Shown here piece after piece: positions 9,260 to 19,020 of a stretch of DNA of 64,000 nucleotides. Each line of letters opens with the position of its first letter. The first letter of the stretch is position 1. The position numbers and the translations under genes are program-made. Source of the stretch: Piscirickettsiaceae bacterium (GTDB lineage: Bacteria; Pseudomonadota; Gammaproteobacteria; Nitrosococcales; Methylophagaceae); NCBI GenBank assembly GCA_024685995.1, contig JAIBDY010000002.1, positions 1-64,000 of the forward strand, given 5' to 3'. The notes beneath the pieces were generated by a model. It worked only from the letters and a program-made list of their open reading frames with translations, was not told where the DNA came from and made no database searches.

Positions 9260-9976
9260 TTAGTCGATCAAGGCTAGACGTTGTTTTTCCATTAAGATCG
9301 TGATGCCTTCATTCGCCAGTCCGAGCATTGCTTGTAGTTCATCTGCTCTAAAGGCATGACCTTCTGCAGTGCCTTGCAATTCGATGTAAGCACCAGCATC
9401 ATTCATCACCACATTCATATCGGTTTCGGCGCTTGAGTCTTCTGCATAGTCGAGGTCTAGTACCGGTACACCCTGATAAATCCCGACAGACACCGAGGCT
9501 ATTTGACCGTGAAGCGGACTTTTCTTGAGCTTTCGTTGTTTTATCAAATAACTGATAGCATCATGTAAAGCGACAAAAGCGCCTGTAATAGACGCGGTTC
9601 TGGTACCCCCATCGGCTTGGATGACATCACAATCAATCGTAATACTGCGTTCGCCCAACGCTTTTAAATCAACGGCTGCTCGAAGAGAGCGACCGATCAA
9701 GCGTTGGATTTCCATTGTACGGCCACCTTGCTTGCCTCGCGCGGCTTCGCGGCCCATTCTGCTGCCTGTCGAGCGAGGTAACATGCCATATTCAGCCGTG
9801 ATCCAGCCTTCATTTTTACCGCGTAAAAAAGGCGGAATTTTTTCTTCCACCGAGGCGGTACACAAGACTTTTGTGTCGCCAAATTCGACTAGGACTGAGC
9901 CTTCAGCATGTTTGGTGTAGTTGCGAGTGATAGACACGTTTCTTAGAGCATTAGGCTGACGGCCGCTTGGACGCAT
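9260..9976 (-). CDS. rph: Ribonuclease PH
   Basis: A phosphate-dependent 3'-5' exoribonuclease that trims tRNA precursors. At 238 residues it has the usual length, with the N-terminal [11 protein letters not shown], the phosphate-binding [11 protein letters not shown] segment and the central [12 protein letters not shown] stretch that are diagnostic. The frame is intact to the C-terminus, unlike the frameshifted E. coli K-12 allele. The ATG at 9976 is preceded by TTAAGGAACTCCC. It heads the rph-rdgB-hemW operon and is divergent from yicC, the same pairing as in many gammaproteobacteria. Confidence 0.96.
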   Translation of the reverse strand: MRPSGRQPNALRNVSITRNYTKHAEGSVLVEFGDTKVLCTASVEEKIPPFLRGKNEGWITAEYGMLPRSTGSRMGREAARGKQGGRTMEIQRLIGRSLRAAVDLKALGERSITIDCDVIQADGGTRTASITGAFVALHDAISYLIKQRKLKKSPLHGQIASVSVGIYQGVPVLDLDYAEDSSAETDMNVVMNDAGAYIELQGTAEGHAFRADELQAMLGLANEGITILMEKQRLALID

Positions 9977-10085
9977 AATGGGAGTTCCTTAAGGAGAAAA
10001 AAATACCGCTATTATACGTGGCTAGTATCTTAGTAAGGGTGCTTTTCGTTAAGATGCTTCTTTTAAATTAATTTTGGATAACATT

Positions 10086-10952
10086 GTGATACGGAGTATG
10101 ACCGCATTTGCTCGGCAAGAAGAGCAAACCGAACAAGGTGATTTAACTTGGGAAATCCGCTCGGTTAACCATCGTTACCTTGAGCTTTCGCTTCGACTAG
10201 ATGAACGTTTTCGTGCTTTGGAAATGCCTATCAGAAAACTGTTTGCCGATAAATTAGCACGCGGTAAAGTGGATGCGGTATTACGCTATAAAGTGCCAGA
10301 AGCACAATTATCTAATGTCGATATAGATCAGGCCTTGGCAAAATCTGTTGTAGCCAATTGTGAGCTAGTGGCCGGATTTTCGGCACAAGCTGCGCCAATT
10401 GACCCGATTAAAGTATTGCAATGGCCAGGCGTGTTAAAAGCAGAAAGTTTGGACCAAGGCGCACTCAATAGTTCGGTAATGGACTCATTAAAGCTTGCGG
10501 TAGCTGAATTGATTGTGACCCGTGAAACCGAAGGCGTGGCGTTAAAAGCTATGATCGTACAACGTTGTGTTGAGATTGACGAGATCGCGAAAGCGATCAG
10601 GCAACGGATGCCTACGATTTTGGCACAACACCAACAACGGATGCAGGAACGTGTGGCCGAATTGCAGGTGACTCTAGATGCCGAACGCTTAGAACAAGAG
10701 ATGGTGTTATTGGCCCAAAAAAGTGATGTTGCGGAAGAGTTAGATCGGTTAGAAAGTCATGTACTCGAGGTGACAAATGTTTTAGAGCGGACTGAACCTG
10801 TCGGCAGGCGCTTAGATTTTTTGATGCAGGAACTCAACCGCGAAGCGAATACCTTAGGATCGAAATCGATTAATACCGAAACGACGAATTATTCGGTGCA
10901 ACTTAAAGTCTTGATTGAACAAATGCGAGAGCAGATCCAAAACATTGAGTGA
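10086..10952 (+). CDS. yicC: YicC family endoribonuclease
   Basis: A 288-residue YicC-family protein with an N-terminal YicC_N domain (IRSMTAFARQE, then WEIRSVNHRYLEL) and a C-terminal DUF1732 domain (EEELDRLESH region, then RRLDFLMQELNREANTLGSKS). Family members have been reported as metal-dependent endoribonucleases that act on structured RNA and some sRNAs. I choose GTG at 10086, which gives V-IRSMTAFA as in E. coli MIRSMTAYA. A TTG at 10074 and an ATG at 10098 are alternatives, and all have weak ribosome sites. It is divergent from rph. Confidence 0.92.
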   Translation: MIRSMTAFARQEEQTEQGDLTWEIRSVNHRYLELSLRLDERFRALEMPIRKLFADKLARGKVDAVLRYKVPEAQLSNVDIDQALAKSVVANCELVAGFSAQAAPIDPIKVLQWPGVLKAESLDQGALNSSVMDSLKLAVAELIVTRETEGVALKAMIVQRCVEIDEIAKAIRQRMPTILAQHQQRMQERVAELQVTLDAERLEQEMVLLAQKSDVAEELDRLESHVLEVTNVLERTEPVGRRLDFLMQELNREANTLGSKSINTETTNYSVQLKVLIEQMREQIQNIE

Positions 10953-10956
10953 CACA

Positions 10957-10990
10957 TAACAAAAGCGGATAAAATCGCGGCTTTTAGTTA
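10957..10990 (+). terminator. Possible intrinsic terminator after yicC
   Basis: TAAC-AAAAGC (10957-10966) pairs with GCTTTT-A-GTTA (10980-10990) around a 13-base loop, 5 bases after the yicC stop. The stem is A/T-rich and the distal arm provides the T run. Strength is moderate at best. Confidence 0.4.
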
Positions 10991-11054
10991 TTAAATTGCT
11001 GTCATGGGTAACAGTTTCTTCGAAAACCGATAAACCTCGATAGGGCTGTAATTG

Positions 11055-11174
11055 GCGCGATTCTCAGAGTCGCGCTGTCGATAGACACATTAAAGGAGAG
11101 GTTTTATTCTGCTCATGTTCTCTGCTGCGATCTGTCACATTAAGATGTTGATCTAGCTTGTCGTTTAATGTGTC
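11055..11174. ncRNA. Candidate structured RNA or cis-regulatory element before gmk
   Basis: Nested inverted repeats are seen directly: GCGCGA (11055-11060) with TCGCGC (11070-11075), then a perfect 11-bp pair GACACATTAAA (11084-11094) with TTTAATGTGTC (11164-11174) enclosing 69 bases. Inside the latter, GAGAG/TTCTC and a stem GATC...ACAT-TAAG-ATGT...GATC could form two further hairpins, giving a three-way junction. It does not resemble 6S, tmRNA, SRP or RNase P RNA, and no promoter is obvious. The strand is unresolved because a dyad folds on both. It could be a trans-acting RNA or the gmk leader. Confidence 0.4.
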
Positions 11175-11291
11175 TTTGGCGTGTTTTCCTATGCGCCTAT
11201 GGGAGATGCTCAGAGAAATACATAAAGGCTGTGTCTTCAAGCCCGTTATGTTAACAAACAGCTGATGAGGCGCTTGTGTTTGCTGGATTAG

Positions 11292-11308
11292 TCACTCAGA
11301 CTGAGTGA
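11292..11308. promoter_or_regulatory. Compact dyad before gmk (operator or weak terminator)
   Basis: TCACTCAGACTGAGTGA is a 7-bp stem with a GAC loop, followed by TTTT. It could terminate a transcript of the upstream folded block or be a protein-binding dyad. It lies 100 bases before the gmk start. Confidence 0.35.
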
Positions 11309-11407
11309 TTTTAGAAACAATGATGACTTATGATTAAAGCTTAAAGGATCGCTTCTTAGCTGGTATCCTTGGATTATCAATTTGTGTTTAGTAATGGATT
11401 TTAACTG

Positions 11408-12019
11408 ATGTTGGGTAGCCTTTTTATTGTTGCTGCGCCTTCTGGGGCAGGGAAAACGAGCTTGGTCAATGCCTTAGTTGAGCAGCAAGCTAATATCGCC
11501 TTATCCGTATCACATACCACACGTGTAGCACGTGCAGGTGAAGTTGATGGCAAAGATTACTTTTTTGTCAGCTCGGATGCCTTTGGTGAAATGCGCGATC
11601 GGGGGGCTTTTTTAGAGTCTGCGACCGTATTCGATCATTCCTATGGCACATCATCTGAAGCCGTCTTCGCGCAATTAAAAGCAGGCATTGATGTGGTGTT
11701 GGAAATTGATTGGCAAGGGGCTGCGCAAGTGCGTCGGAATTATCCGGACAGTAGTAGTATTTTTATTTTGCCTCCATCAAAACAAGCCTTAGAGCAGCGT
11801 TTACGTGGTCGCGGGCAAGATGATGAAGAGGTGATAGCACGCCGTATGCGTGATGCCGAAAATGAAATATCACATTATGTGGAATTTGATTATTTGATTG
11901 TGAATGATGACTTTGATGCAGCGTTGGCTTCGTTGGTCGCGATTATTTCCGCAAGAAGGCATTCGATCATCGTACAAGAAGATGCGCAGGCCTCATTATT
12001 AAAGACATTGCTAGCTTAA
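11408..12019 (+). CDS. gmk: Guanylate kinase
   Basis: Phosphorylates GMP to GDP with ATP, an essential nucleotide step. At 203 residues it has the P-loop APSGAGKTS near residues 9-17, the GMP-binding HTTRVARAGEVDGKDYFFV segment, and the DVVLEIDWQGAAQVR motif. The ATG at 11408 has only a weak upstream purine stretch (ggattttaactg). It heads gmk-rpoZ-spoT-ridA-recG, grouping GTP metabolism with (p)ppGpp synthesis as in E. coli. Confidence 0.96.
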   Translation: MLGSLFIVAAPSGAGKTSLVNALVEQQANIALSVSHTTRVARAGEVDGKDYFFVSSDAFGEMRDRGAFLESATVFDHSYGTSSEAVFAQLKAGIDVVLEIDWQGAAQVRRNYPDSSSIFILPPSKQALEQRLRGRGQDDEEVIARRMRDAENEISHYVEFDYLIVNDDFDAALASLVAIISARRHSIIVQEDAQASLLKTLLA

Positions 12020-12067
12020 CGAGGCGATATTTCGTAATATATTCTGTTTTAGTTTCGGGAAAGTGTC

Positions 12068-12328
12068 ATGGCACGTACAACAGTAGAAGATTGTTTAGAG
12101 AACGTAGACAACCGTTTCCAATTAGTATTAATTGCATCAAAGCGTGCGCGTGAGATTGCAATGGGCGCTGACCCTTTGGTAAAGATTGATAATGATAAAC
12201 CCACCGTTATTGCTTTGCGCGAAATTGCTGAAGGCTTAGTTGATGCGAGTATCTTAGAGAAGAAAGTGAAACCTGAGCCAGTTGAAGAAGTGGTCACCAG
12301 CGAAGATACTGCTCCTGTAGAAGCGTAA
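12068..12328 (+). CDS. rpoZ: RNA polymerase omega subunit
   Basis: A small 86-residue subunit that helps assemble RNA polymerase and forms one ppGpp site. The N-terminus [20 protein letters not shown] and the central ASKRAREI and [15 protein letters not shown] segments are family signatures. The C-terminal 20 residues are acidic and divergent, as usual. It lies 48 bases after gmk and 7 bases before spoT. Confidence 0.97.
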   Translation: MARTTVEDCLENVDNRFQLVLIASKRAREIAMGADPLVKIDNDKPTVIALREIAEGLVDASILEKKVKPEPVEEVVTSEDTAPVEA

Positions 12329-12335
12329 CGTTGTT

Positions 12336-14501
12336 GTGAAGGCAAAACCAACTGTTGATTCTGAATTAGAGCTCATTCATGGTGCTGAGCCTAAACTGAC
12401 TATCGATGACCTGTGTTTTGCAGCCGCTAATTACCTAGAAAACCGCCAAGTTGACGATATTCGTCGGGCTTATCACTTTGCGGAAGCGGCACATCAAGAA
12501 CAAAAGCGGCGGTCTGGCGAGCCCTATATCACTCACCCGTTAGCGGTAGCACATGTCTTGGCGATGATGCATATGGATCATGAATGCATTATGGCCGGGC
12601 TATTGCACGATGTGATTGAAGATACTGAAGTGAGTCGCGAAGCACTCGCAGCAGAGTTCAGCGAAGAAGTGGCTTTATTGGTTGATGGGGTCAGCAAGCT
12701 GGCTAAAGCCACCTTTGAAACCAAACAGCATGCACAAGCAGAAAGTTTAAGAAAAATGCTGTTGGCGATGTCGGAAGATATTCGCGTCATTATCGTGAAA
12801 CTGGCTGACAGACTTCATAATATGCGGACTTTGGGCCATTTAGGGCCTGAAAAGCGCCACAGAATCGCTGAAGAAACCCTCGATATTTATGCACCGATAG
12901 CACAGCGTCTGGGGATGAATCTGATGCGGTGTGAATTGGAAGATTTGGGTTTCCATGTGTTATACCCATTACGTTATCGCGTGTTAGCGAATGAAGTACG
13001 TAAGGCGCGAGGTAATCGCAAAGAGATAGTCAACCAGATTACAGAGTCGATACAACATCGTCTGGAGCAGGAAGGCTTAACGGCCGATATTCAAGGCCGT
13101 GAAAAAAACCTCTACAGCTTATATACCAAGATGGTTCGTAAGAAGTTACCTTTCTCTGCGGTATTAGATGTGTATGCTTTTCGCATTATTGTGGCGGATG
13201 TAGATTCCTGTTATCGCATACTGGGCGTGATGCATAATCTTTATAAACCAGTGCAGAGCAAATTTAAAGACTATATTGCGATCCCTAAAGCCAATGGTTA
13301 TCAATCATTGCATACCGTGTTATTTGGGCCTTATGGCGTGCCCGTTGAAGTCCAGATTAGATCGCGTGATATGGATCAAATGGCCGAAGCGGGTGTGGCA
13401 GCCCATTGGCTATACAAAGAAGGTAGTAATGCGAGCGGTAATTTAGCACACCGTCTGGCTCGCCAATGGTTACAAGGTCTGCTGGAGATGCAGAAGAATT
13501 CAGGCGATTCGATTGAGTTTTTAGAGAACCTGCGTATCGACCTATTCCCAGAAGAAATTTATGTCTTCACGCCAACCGGTAAGATAATGACGTTACCTAG
13601 AGGGGCGACGACGGTTGATTTTGCCTATGCCGTGCACTCAGATGTGGGAAATCATTGCGTTGCAGCGAAAGTGGGGCGGCAGTTGGTTCCATTGAGTACG
13701 GTATTAGAGACTGGCCAATCGGTCGAGATTATCACCACAAATTCATCTCAGCCTAATGCGGCGTGGCTAAATTTTGTGACCACGGCAAAAGCGCGAACGA
13801 ATATCCGGCATTATCTGAAACGGTTACGCAACGATGAAGCGGTATTATTAGGGCGTCGCATGTTGACGAAGAATTTGCATGCTTTCTCAACTAACATTGA
13901 TAGCTTGTCAAGACAGCGAATTGATGAAGTACTCGCTATGTTTGAGGTGAAGAGTTTTAATCAATTATTAGAAAGTATCGGTCTTGGGGATCGCTCGGCA
14001 TTATTGATTGCTCAGAAGTTAGTTAATGGTCACGATCATGTCGGCGATGTTGCTCAGCAACCGTTACTGATCGCGGGCACGGAAGGCATGGTGGTCAGCT
14101 TTGGCCGGTGTTGTCACCCGATTCCAGGCGATCCCGTTCATGGCTTTATTAGTGCCGGTCGTGGCATCGTTGTTCACCAAAATAATTGTAAAACAACTTT
14201 GAATTTACGCGGCCAAAGTGAGAAATGGGTCGATATGGCTTGGGCGCCTGACATTAACCGCGATTTTCCGGTTGAAATTTTGGTGCATGTGAAGAATCAG
14301 CGCGGTGTATTGGCGACAATTGCGGCCGCGATTTCTGAGAATAATTCGAATATTGATAATGTGATCGTTGATGAACGTGATAGCGAGTATAGTGATTTGC
14401 GTTTAATGATTGGTGTCTTGAGCCGGCAGCATCTAGCCAATATCATTCGTCGCTTAAGACGTATCGAAATGGTCGAACGTATCAGCCGGCTTAAACACTA
14501 A
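12336..14501 (+). CDS. spoT: Bifunctional (p)ppGpp synthetase/hydrolase SpoT
   Basis: Makes and degrades (p)ppGpp. The hydrolase domain has the HD motif H91-D92 in [11 protein letters not shown], with H67 in ITHPLA. The synthetase domain carries [22 protein letters not shown] domain ([14 protein letters not shown]), a zinc-finger-like region ([11 protein letters not shown]) and a C-terminal ACT domain ([15 protein letters not shown]) follow. At 721 residues it is full length. It starts with GTG at 12336, 7 bases after rpoZ. The intact HD motif indicates hydrolase activity, so SpoT is a better name than RelA. Confidence 0.95.
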   Translation: MKAKPTVDSELELIHGAEPKLTIDDLCFAAANYLENRQVDDIRRAYHFAEAAHQEQKRRSGEPYITHPLAVAHVLAMMHMDHECIMAGLLHDVIEDTEVSREALAAEFSEEVALLVDGVSKLAKATFETKQHAQAESLRKMLLAMSEDIRVIIVKLADRLHNMRTLGHLGPEKRHRIAEETLDIYAPIAQRLGMNLMRCELEDLGFHVLYPLRYRVLANEVRKARGNRKEIVNQITESIQHRLEQEGLTADIQGREKNLYSLYTKMVRKKLPFSAVLDVYAFRIIVADVDSCYRILGVMHNLYKPVQSKFKDYIAIPKANGYQSLHTVLFGPYGVPVEVQIRSRDMDQMAEAGVAAHWLYKEGSNASGNLAHRLARQWLQGLLEMQKNSGDSIEFLENLRIDLFPEEIYVFTPTGKIMTLPRGATTVDFAYAVHSDVGNHCVAAKVGRQLVPLSTVLETGQSVEIITTNSSQPNAAWLNFVTTAKARTNIRHYLKRLRNDEAVLLGRRMLTKNLHAFSTNIDSLSRQRIDEVLAMFEVKSFNQLLESIGLGDRSALLIAQKLVNGHDHVGDVAQQPLLIAGTEGMVVSFGRCCHPIPGDPVHGFISAGRGIVVHQNNCKTTLNLRGQSEKWVDMAWAPDINRDFPVEILVHVKNQRGVLATIAAAISENNSNIDNVIVDERDSEYSDLRLMIGVLSRQHLANIIRRLRRIEMVERISRLKH

Positions 14502-14524
14502 TTTGTACATTGGAGAGGCAAAAG

Positions 14525-14911
14525 ATGGCACGTGAAATTATTCACACAGCAAAAGCACCGCAGGCAATTGGGACCTATTCACAAGCGATTAAAGTAGGTG
14601 GTGTGGTGTATTTGTCGGGACAAATCCCGTTAGTTCCCGAAACAATGACAATAGTCGAAGGTGATTTTCCTGTGCAAGTGCGCCGTGTTTTTGACAATTT
14701 ATCTGCTGTTGCCGAAGCAGCGGGTGGCTGTCTGCAAGATATTGTAAAGTTGAATATCTTTTTAACCGATTTGAGCCATTTTGCCACAGTGAATGAAATT
14801 ATGGCCGAGTATTTTGAACAACCTTATCCTGCTCGGGCAGCAATTGGTGTCGCTTCTTTACCAAAAGATGTTCCTGTCGAAATGGATGGTGTTATGCACC
14901 TTGGTGCATAG
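14525..14911 (+). CDS. ridA: Reactive intermediate/imine deaminase RidA
   Basis: A 128-residue RidA/YjgF protein that hydrolyses reactive enamines and imines released by PLP enzymes such as IlvA, which is also encoded in this window. Motifs seen are [23 protein letters not shown] and [13 protein letters not shown] with the catalytic arginine, ending in VEMDGV. The ATG at 14525 is chosen because GGAGAGG lies 6 bases upstream, whereas the TTG at 14510 lacks a site. It is placed between spoT and recG, a known gammaproteobacterial position. Confidence 0.94.
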   Translation: MAREIIHTAKAPQAIGTYSQAIKVGGVVYLSGQIPLVPETMTIVEGDFPVQVRRVFDNLSAVAEAAGGCLQDIVKLNIFLTDLSHFATVNEIMAEYFEQPYPARAAIGVASLPKDVPVEMDGVMHLGA

Positions 14912-14931
14912 CGGACAGTCAGACAATATCA

Positions 14932-17028
14932 TTGGCTGCTAGCAAGGGTAATGCATTAACTCAGCCCATTACGGAACTCAAAGGCGTCGGTAGCAAAGTC
15001 GCTGAGCGCTTACAAAAACTGGGTATTACACAGATCCAGGATTTGTTATTTCACCTGCCACTGCGTTATCAAGATCGCACACGGCTATTGCCACTTGGTA
15101 GTTTGGAACCAGGACAGGAATGCCTCGTTGAGGGGACTTTGCGTTTGAGCCAAGTCAAGTTCGGGCGTCGTCGTGCTTTACTTTGTTATCTCGATGATGG
15201 CACCGGTTCGCTCGTTTTACGGTTTTTCCATTTCTCAAAAGTCCAACAGCAACAATTGTCGCAAGGTGTACGCGTACGTTGCTTTGGTGAAGTTCGTAAT
15301 GGTCCATCTGCGTTAGAAATGGTGCATCCAGAATATAGTATTATCGCAGCGGATACCGTGGTGCCGGTGGATGCCGACTTGACGCCAGTTTATCCCACCA
15401 CGGAAGGCTTACATCAACTCAGTTTCCGAAAGCTAATTAAACAAGCTTTGTTGTACTTAAACGATGCAAATTCATTACCCGAACTGATCCCGTCGCAAGC
15501 ATGTTTACACGCGGTGGCAGAGTATTCATTGGTCGAGGCATTATATTTTGTACATCAGCCGCCACCCGATGTCGATGTGGCGCTGTTGTTAGACCGACGC
15601 CATCCGACACAACGACGCTTGGCTTATGAAGAATTATTGGCGCAACACTTGAGCTTGCGACAGGTAAGGTCGAAAATGCAGCAGCATCAGGCGCCTGTTT
15701 TGGCAACAGATGGCCAACAATATCAAGCTTTATTATCGGCACTACCTTTTTCGCTCACCGCGGCACAGCAACGCGTTATGCGTGATATTTTGACGGATAT
15801 TCGTTTAGCCAGACCCATGCAGCGCTTGGTGCAAGGTGATGTGGGATCGGGGAAAACGATTGTTGCGGCACTGGCGATTTTAGAATCTGTTGCAGCAGGC
15901 TATCAAGCTGCGATGATGGCACCAACGGAATTATTGGCTGAGCAACATTTCCAGACATTTGAAAACTGGTTAGCGCCTTTAGGCATTACGGTAGGTTGGT
16001 GCGCAGGCAAACAAACTGCTGCCGAGAAAAGAACCGTCTTAGCCCAATTGGTCGCAGGTGAGATTGATGTGTTGGTGGGGACACATGCCTTGTTTCAAGA
16101 CGATGTGTTATTTCAACGACTAGGGTTAGTGGTGATTGATGAACAACATCGATTTGGGGTGCATCAGCGTTTGGCATTACGAGATAAAGGACGACGTGAT
16201 AATGCTTTTCCGCATCAACTGGTGATGACGGCGACGCCGATCCCCAGAACCTTAGCGATGACCGCATATGCCGATTTAAATGTATCTGTGATCGATGAAC
16301 TGCCGCCAAGCCGGACAGCGATTACCACCGCCGTGATCCCAGATAGTCGACGCAATGAGATTATTGAACGCGTGCACCTTGCTTGCCAAGACCATCGACA
16401 AGTCTATTGGGTGTGCACTTTAGTCGAAGAATCTGAACATTTACAATGTCAAGCGGCTGAAGAAGCGGCAACTGAATTACAAGATGCATTACCTGATTGT
16501 CGAATTGCTTTAGTGCATGGACGAATGAAATCGCTTGAAAAAGATACAATTATGGCGCGCTTTAAAGCGGGTGAGATAGATCTGTTAGTGGCGACAACGG
16601 TAATTGAGGTGGGAGTGGATGTGCCTAATGCCAGTTTGATGGTGATTGAAAATGCCGAGCGTTTAGGCTTGGCGCAATTACATCAATTACGAGGCCGTGT
16701 TGGTCGTGGTAAGGTAGAAAGTCATTGTGTGCTGATGTATCACTCCCCATTATCTGAGAATGGTCGGTCGCGTTTAAGCTGTTTACGCGATACCAATGAT
16801 GGTTTTGTGATTGCGCAACGTGATTTAGAACTCCGTGGTCCAGGTGAGTTATTGGGGACGAGACAAACGGGCTTGCCACAATTTCGCGTGGCTAACTTGA
16901 TGACGGATCAAGATTTGATTAATGTGATGTCGGCAGCAGCAGATCAGTTATTGGTGGTAGCTCCGGGTAATAGTGACGCGTTAATCACGAGGTGGTTTGG
17001 GCATAAAATTGATTTTGGACAGGTATGA
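14932..17028 (+). CDS. recG: ATP-dependent DNA helicase RecG
   Basis: Remodels stalled replication forks and branched DNA. The N-terminal wedge/OB part begins with ITELKGVGSKVAERL. The helicase core has Walker A GDVGSGKTIVA, the DEQHRFGVHQR box, VMTATPIPRT, and motif VI QLRGRVGRG. At 698 residues it is full length. The start is taken as TTG at 14932, 20 bases after ridA; GCGGACAG is a weak ribosome site, and no ATG lies near the conserved N-terminus, so the start is uncertain. Confidence 0.95.
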   Translation: MAASKGNALTQPITELKGVGSKVAERLQKLGITQIQDLLFHLPLRYQDRTRLLPLGSLEPGQECLVEGTLRLSQVKFGRRRALLCYLDDGTGSLVLRFFHFSKVQQQQLSQGVRVRCFGEVRNGPSALEMVHPEYSIIAADTVVPVDADLTPVYPTTEGLHQLSFRKLIKQALLYLNDANSLPELIPSQACLHAVAEYSLVEALYFVHQPPPDVDVALLLDRRHPTQRRLAYEELLAQHLSLRQVRSKMQQHQAPVLATDGQQYQALLSALPFSLTAAQQRVMRDILTDIRLARPMQRLVQGDVGSGKTIVAALAILESVAAGYQAAMMAPTELLAEQHFQTFENWLAPLGITVGWCAGKQTAAEKRTVLAQLVAGEIDVLVGTHALFQDDVLFQRLGLVVIDEQHRFGVHQRLALRDKGRRDNAFPHQLVMTATPIPRTLAMTAYADLNVSVIDELPPSRTAITTAVIPDSRRNEIIERVHLACQDHRQVYWVCTLVEESEHLQCQAAEEAATELQDALPDCRIALVHGRMKSLEKDTIMARFKAGEIDLLVATTVIEVGVDVPNASLMVIENAERLGLAQLHQLRGRVGRGKVESHCVLMYHSPLSENGRSRLSCLRDTNDGFVIAQRDLELRGPGELLGTRQTGLPQFRVANLMTDQDLINVMSAAADQLLVVAPGNSDALITRWFGHKIDFGQV

Positions 17029-17049
17029 CATGACAGCTGGGTTTCAGAT

Positions 17050-17586
17050 ATGAATGGCTTAACATCTTGGCATCAGCCGCAACGCCGTCTAATGCCTGCT
17101 GAGTTAGCTTCGTGGCTCTCAGACAAAGGCTCGTTAACGCGACGACTGAAGAAATACAGTCGTGATGGCTTTTCGGTGGATCTACTCGGCAACAGTTGGA
17201 TTAAACCGTTAATCGATGAGAGCTTGTCTCTGCAGATACCAAGTCATGAGCTGAGTTATCAGCGTGAAGTGCGCTTAATGGACGGTGATAAGGCCAATGT
17301 GTATGCCAGAACCATTGTTCCAAGAACAACCTATATGAGTATGCAACACCGCTTTAATCAATTGGGTAATAAGCCCTTAGGCGAGTTGTTGTTTACGGAC
17401 CCGACGGTGAGTCGTGGACCTATTGAGATTGCCTGTTTAAAACCCGGGCAATGGTTATATGAAATGGCATTATTAGAAGAAGACGAACGACCAGAAGTGT
17501 TGTGGGGGAGACGTTCACCCTTTTATCTTGCGGGGAAAGTATTGCTTGTGAATGAAATCTTTTTGCCCACATTATATAGGCGTTGA
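17050..17586 (+). CDS. ubiC: Chorismate--pyruvate lyase
   Basis: Releases pyruvate from chorismate to give 4-hydroxybenzoate, the first committed step of ubiquinone synthesis. At 178 residues it has the family features [27 protein letters not shown] near the N-terminus, [10 protein letters not shown] in the middle, and the C-terminal [22 protein letters not shown] in two parts. Its TGA overlaps the ubiA ATG. The ubiC-ubiA pairing strongly supports the call. Confidence 0.93.
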   Translation: MNGLTSWHQPQRRLMPAELASWLSDKGSLTRRLKKYSRDGFSVDLLGNSWIKPLIDESLSLQIPSHELSYQREVRLMDGDKANVYARTIVPRTTYMSMQHRFNQLGNKPLGELLFTDPTVSRGPIEIACLKPGQWLYEMALLEEDERPEVLWGRRSPFYLAGKVLLVNEIFLPTLYRR

Positions 17587-18446
17587 TGATGCGAGCTAAC
17601 ATAACACTATATATGCAACTCATGCGCTTGGATAAGCCCATCGGTATTTTATTACTGTTGTGGCCGACCTTGTCTGCCTTATGGGTCGCTGCGCAAGGCA
17701 TGCCGGATCCGTTGGTTTTATCGGTCTTTATCTTGGGTGTCATTGTGATGCGAAGTGCGGGCTGTGTCATTAATGACTATGCCGATCGCAATATTGACGG
17801 TCAGGTGTCTAGAACAATGAATCGGCCTCTGGCGACGGGTGCATTAGAGGCTAAAGCGGCTTTGCGTTTATTTGCTATTTTGGGTTTGGTGGCTTTTGTG
17901 TTGGTTTTACTGCTCAATAAACTGACGATTTTAATGTCGATTGTCGGTTTATTTTTGGCGGCTAGCTATCCTTTTATGAAACGTTATACCCATTTGCCTC
18001 AAGTCTATTTGGGCGCGGCATTTGGTTGGGCTATTCCGATGGCCTTTGCCGCCCAAACAGGCGAGGTGCCATCGATAGCTTGGCTATTGTTTTTGGCAAA
18101 TATTGTATGGTCGGTGATTTACGATACTTTTTACGCGATGGCTGACCGGAAAGATGATTTATTGGCTGGGGTGAAATCGACGGCAGTATTATTTGGTAAC
18201 GATGATAAAGCTATTATTGCCATTTTACAGTTTACATTTTTAGTAGTGATGCTATTGGTTGGTGGTCAGCTCGGGATGAGCTTTATTTACTACCTTGGCC
18301 TGCTAATGACACTCGGCTTGTTTATTTATCAGCAAAACTTGGTGAGAGATAGGGATCCAACTGCTTGCTTGCAAGCCTTTCTGAATAATAATTGGGTGGG
18401 TGCGGTATTGTTTTTGGTCATTGCGGCACATTACGCGCTTTTATAA
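17586..18446 (+). CDS. ubiA: 4-hydroxybenzoate polyprenyltransferase
   Basis: An integral inner-membrane prenyltransferase that attaches the isoprenoid tail to 4-hydroxybenzoate. The two Asp-rich motifs are visible: NDYADRNID near residue 60, with the following MNRPLATG, and [12 protein letters not shown] near 180. Seven to nine hydrophobic helices are evident. The start ATG at 17586 overlaps the ubiC stop; a second ATG at 17589 is equally possible. An uncharacterised gene follows 1 base after the stop. Confidence 0.95.
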   Translation: MMRANITLYMQLMRLDKPIGILLLLWPTLSALWVAAQGMPDPLVLSVFILGVIVMRSAGCVINDYADRNIDGQVSRTMNRPLATGALEAKAALRLFAILGLVAFVLVLLLNKLTILMSIVGLFLAASYPFMKRYTHLPQVYLGAAFGWAIPMAFAAQTGEVPSIAWLLFLANIVWSVIYDTFYAMADRKDDLLAGVKSTAVLFGNDDKAIIAILQFTFLVVMLLVGGQLGMSFIYYLGLLMTLGLFIYQQNLVRDRDPTACLQAFLNNNWVGAVLFLVIAAHYALL

Positions 18447-18447
18447 G

Positions 18448-19020
18448 ATGGAAAAGCGAATGCATAAACTAGAAAATGCTAGGTTAAACTGTGATGCTGG
18501 TGGTGCGTTGACTCAACAATGCCAAGCACTTCACATGACTTTTCCAGTGTTGAACTCTATCGAAAAACGCTTGCATTTATTGTCTTCCAATACGAAGTGT
18601 CGTGCAGAAAGAATAAATCAAATGGCTGAGGTGCTTCATGTCTTGGCAGATGAGATTGCATCGTTAAGCAAGGGCCTAACACGATGTATTGCTGACGCGG
18701 GAGTGCAACTTCAAGCGTTTACCGTGTTGTTGGAAAGCGTCGACGACATGAGTCTTGTTCAACGAGGACGAGCGGTAGCGATCTTACGTCAGCTTGATTT
18801 GGCCTTAGCGCCGATATCAACTACGGCGAAAAAGGGCGCGTATATAGCCGTTTATGCAGGCCTTGAAGCCGTGCATGTCACTCAAGACCAACTGTCTTTC
18901 GAGGCGGTTGGCTCGACGTTAAAAATACTGATGACGGAGTTGAAAGGGCATTATCAACAACAAGTTAGGTTGTTAGACCAAATGATCGCGCGCGTGCAAC
19001 GTGGACAAAAACTGATTTGA
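18448..19020 (+). CDS. Unknown helical protein between ubiA and the nuclease gene
   Basis: A 190-residue protein I do not recognise. It is rich in Leu, Ala, Gln and charged residues with no signal peptide or membrane span, and looks mostly alpha-helical with coiled-coil character (for example EKRLHLLSS and the C-terminal LLDQMIARVQRGQ). Four cysteines are scattered (segments LNCDAG, QQCQAL, TKCRAE, TRCIAD). The ATG at 18448 is chosen because it begins one base after the ubiA stop. The longer frame from 18400 would overlap ubiA by 47 bases. It overlaps the nuclease start by 4 bases, so all three genes are probably one transcript. Confidence 0.75.
   Translation: MEKRMHKLENARLNCDAGGALTQQCQALHMTFPVLNSIEKRLHLLSSNTKCRAERINQMAEVLHVLADEIASLSKGLTRCIADAGVQLQAFTVLLESVDDMSLVQRGRAVAILRQLDLALAPISTTAKKGAYIAVYAGLEAVHVTQDQLSFEAVGSTLKILMTELKGHYQQQVRLLDQMIARVQRGQKLI

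Larger units (their letters stand above)
10953..11407. other. 455-bp gap between yicC and gmk, strongly dyad-rich
   Basis: No convincing coding frame is present (the longest ATG frame, at 11191, is 24 codons with no ribosome site). The gap contains the yicC terminator candidate, the folded block at 11055-11174, a 7-bp dyad at 11292-11308, and the gmk leader. GC-rich stems sit in an otherwise AT-rich gap. This is unusually long for a neighbourhood where most gaps are under 50 bases. Confidence 0.7.

Noticed and set aside
11191-11265. 24-codon ATG frame in the yicC-gmk gap
   Set aside because: No ribosome site, no conservation evidence. The region is better explained as folded RNA.
12049-12351. 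100-codon minus-strand frame
   Set aside because: It is antisense to rpoZ and is explained by rpoZ codon composition.
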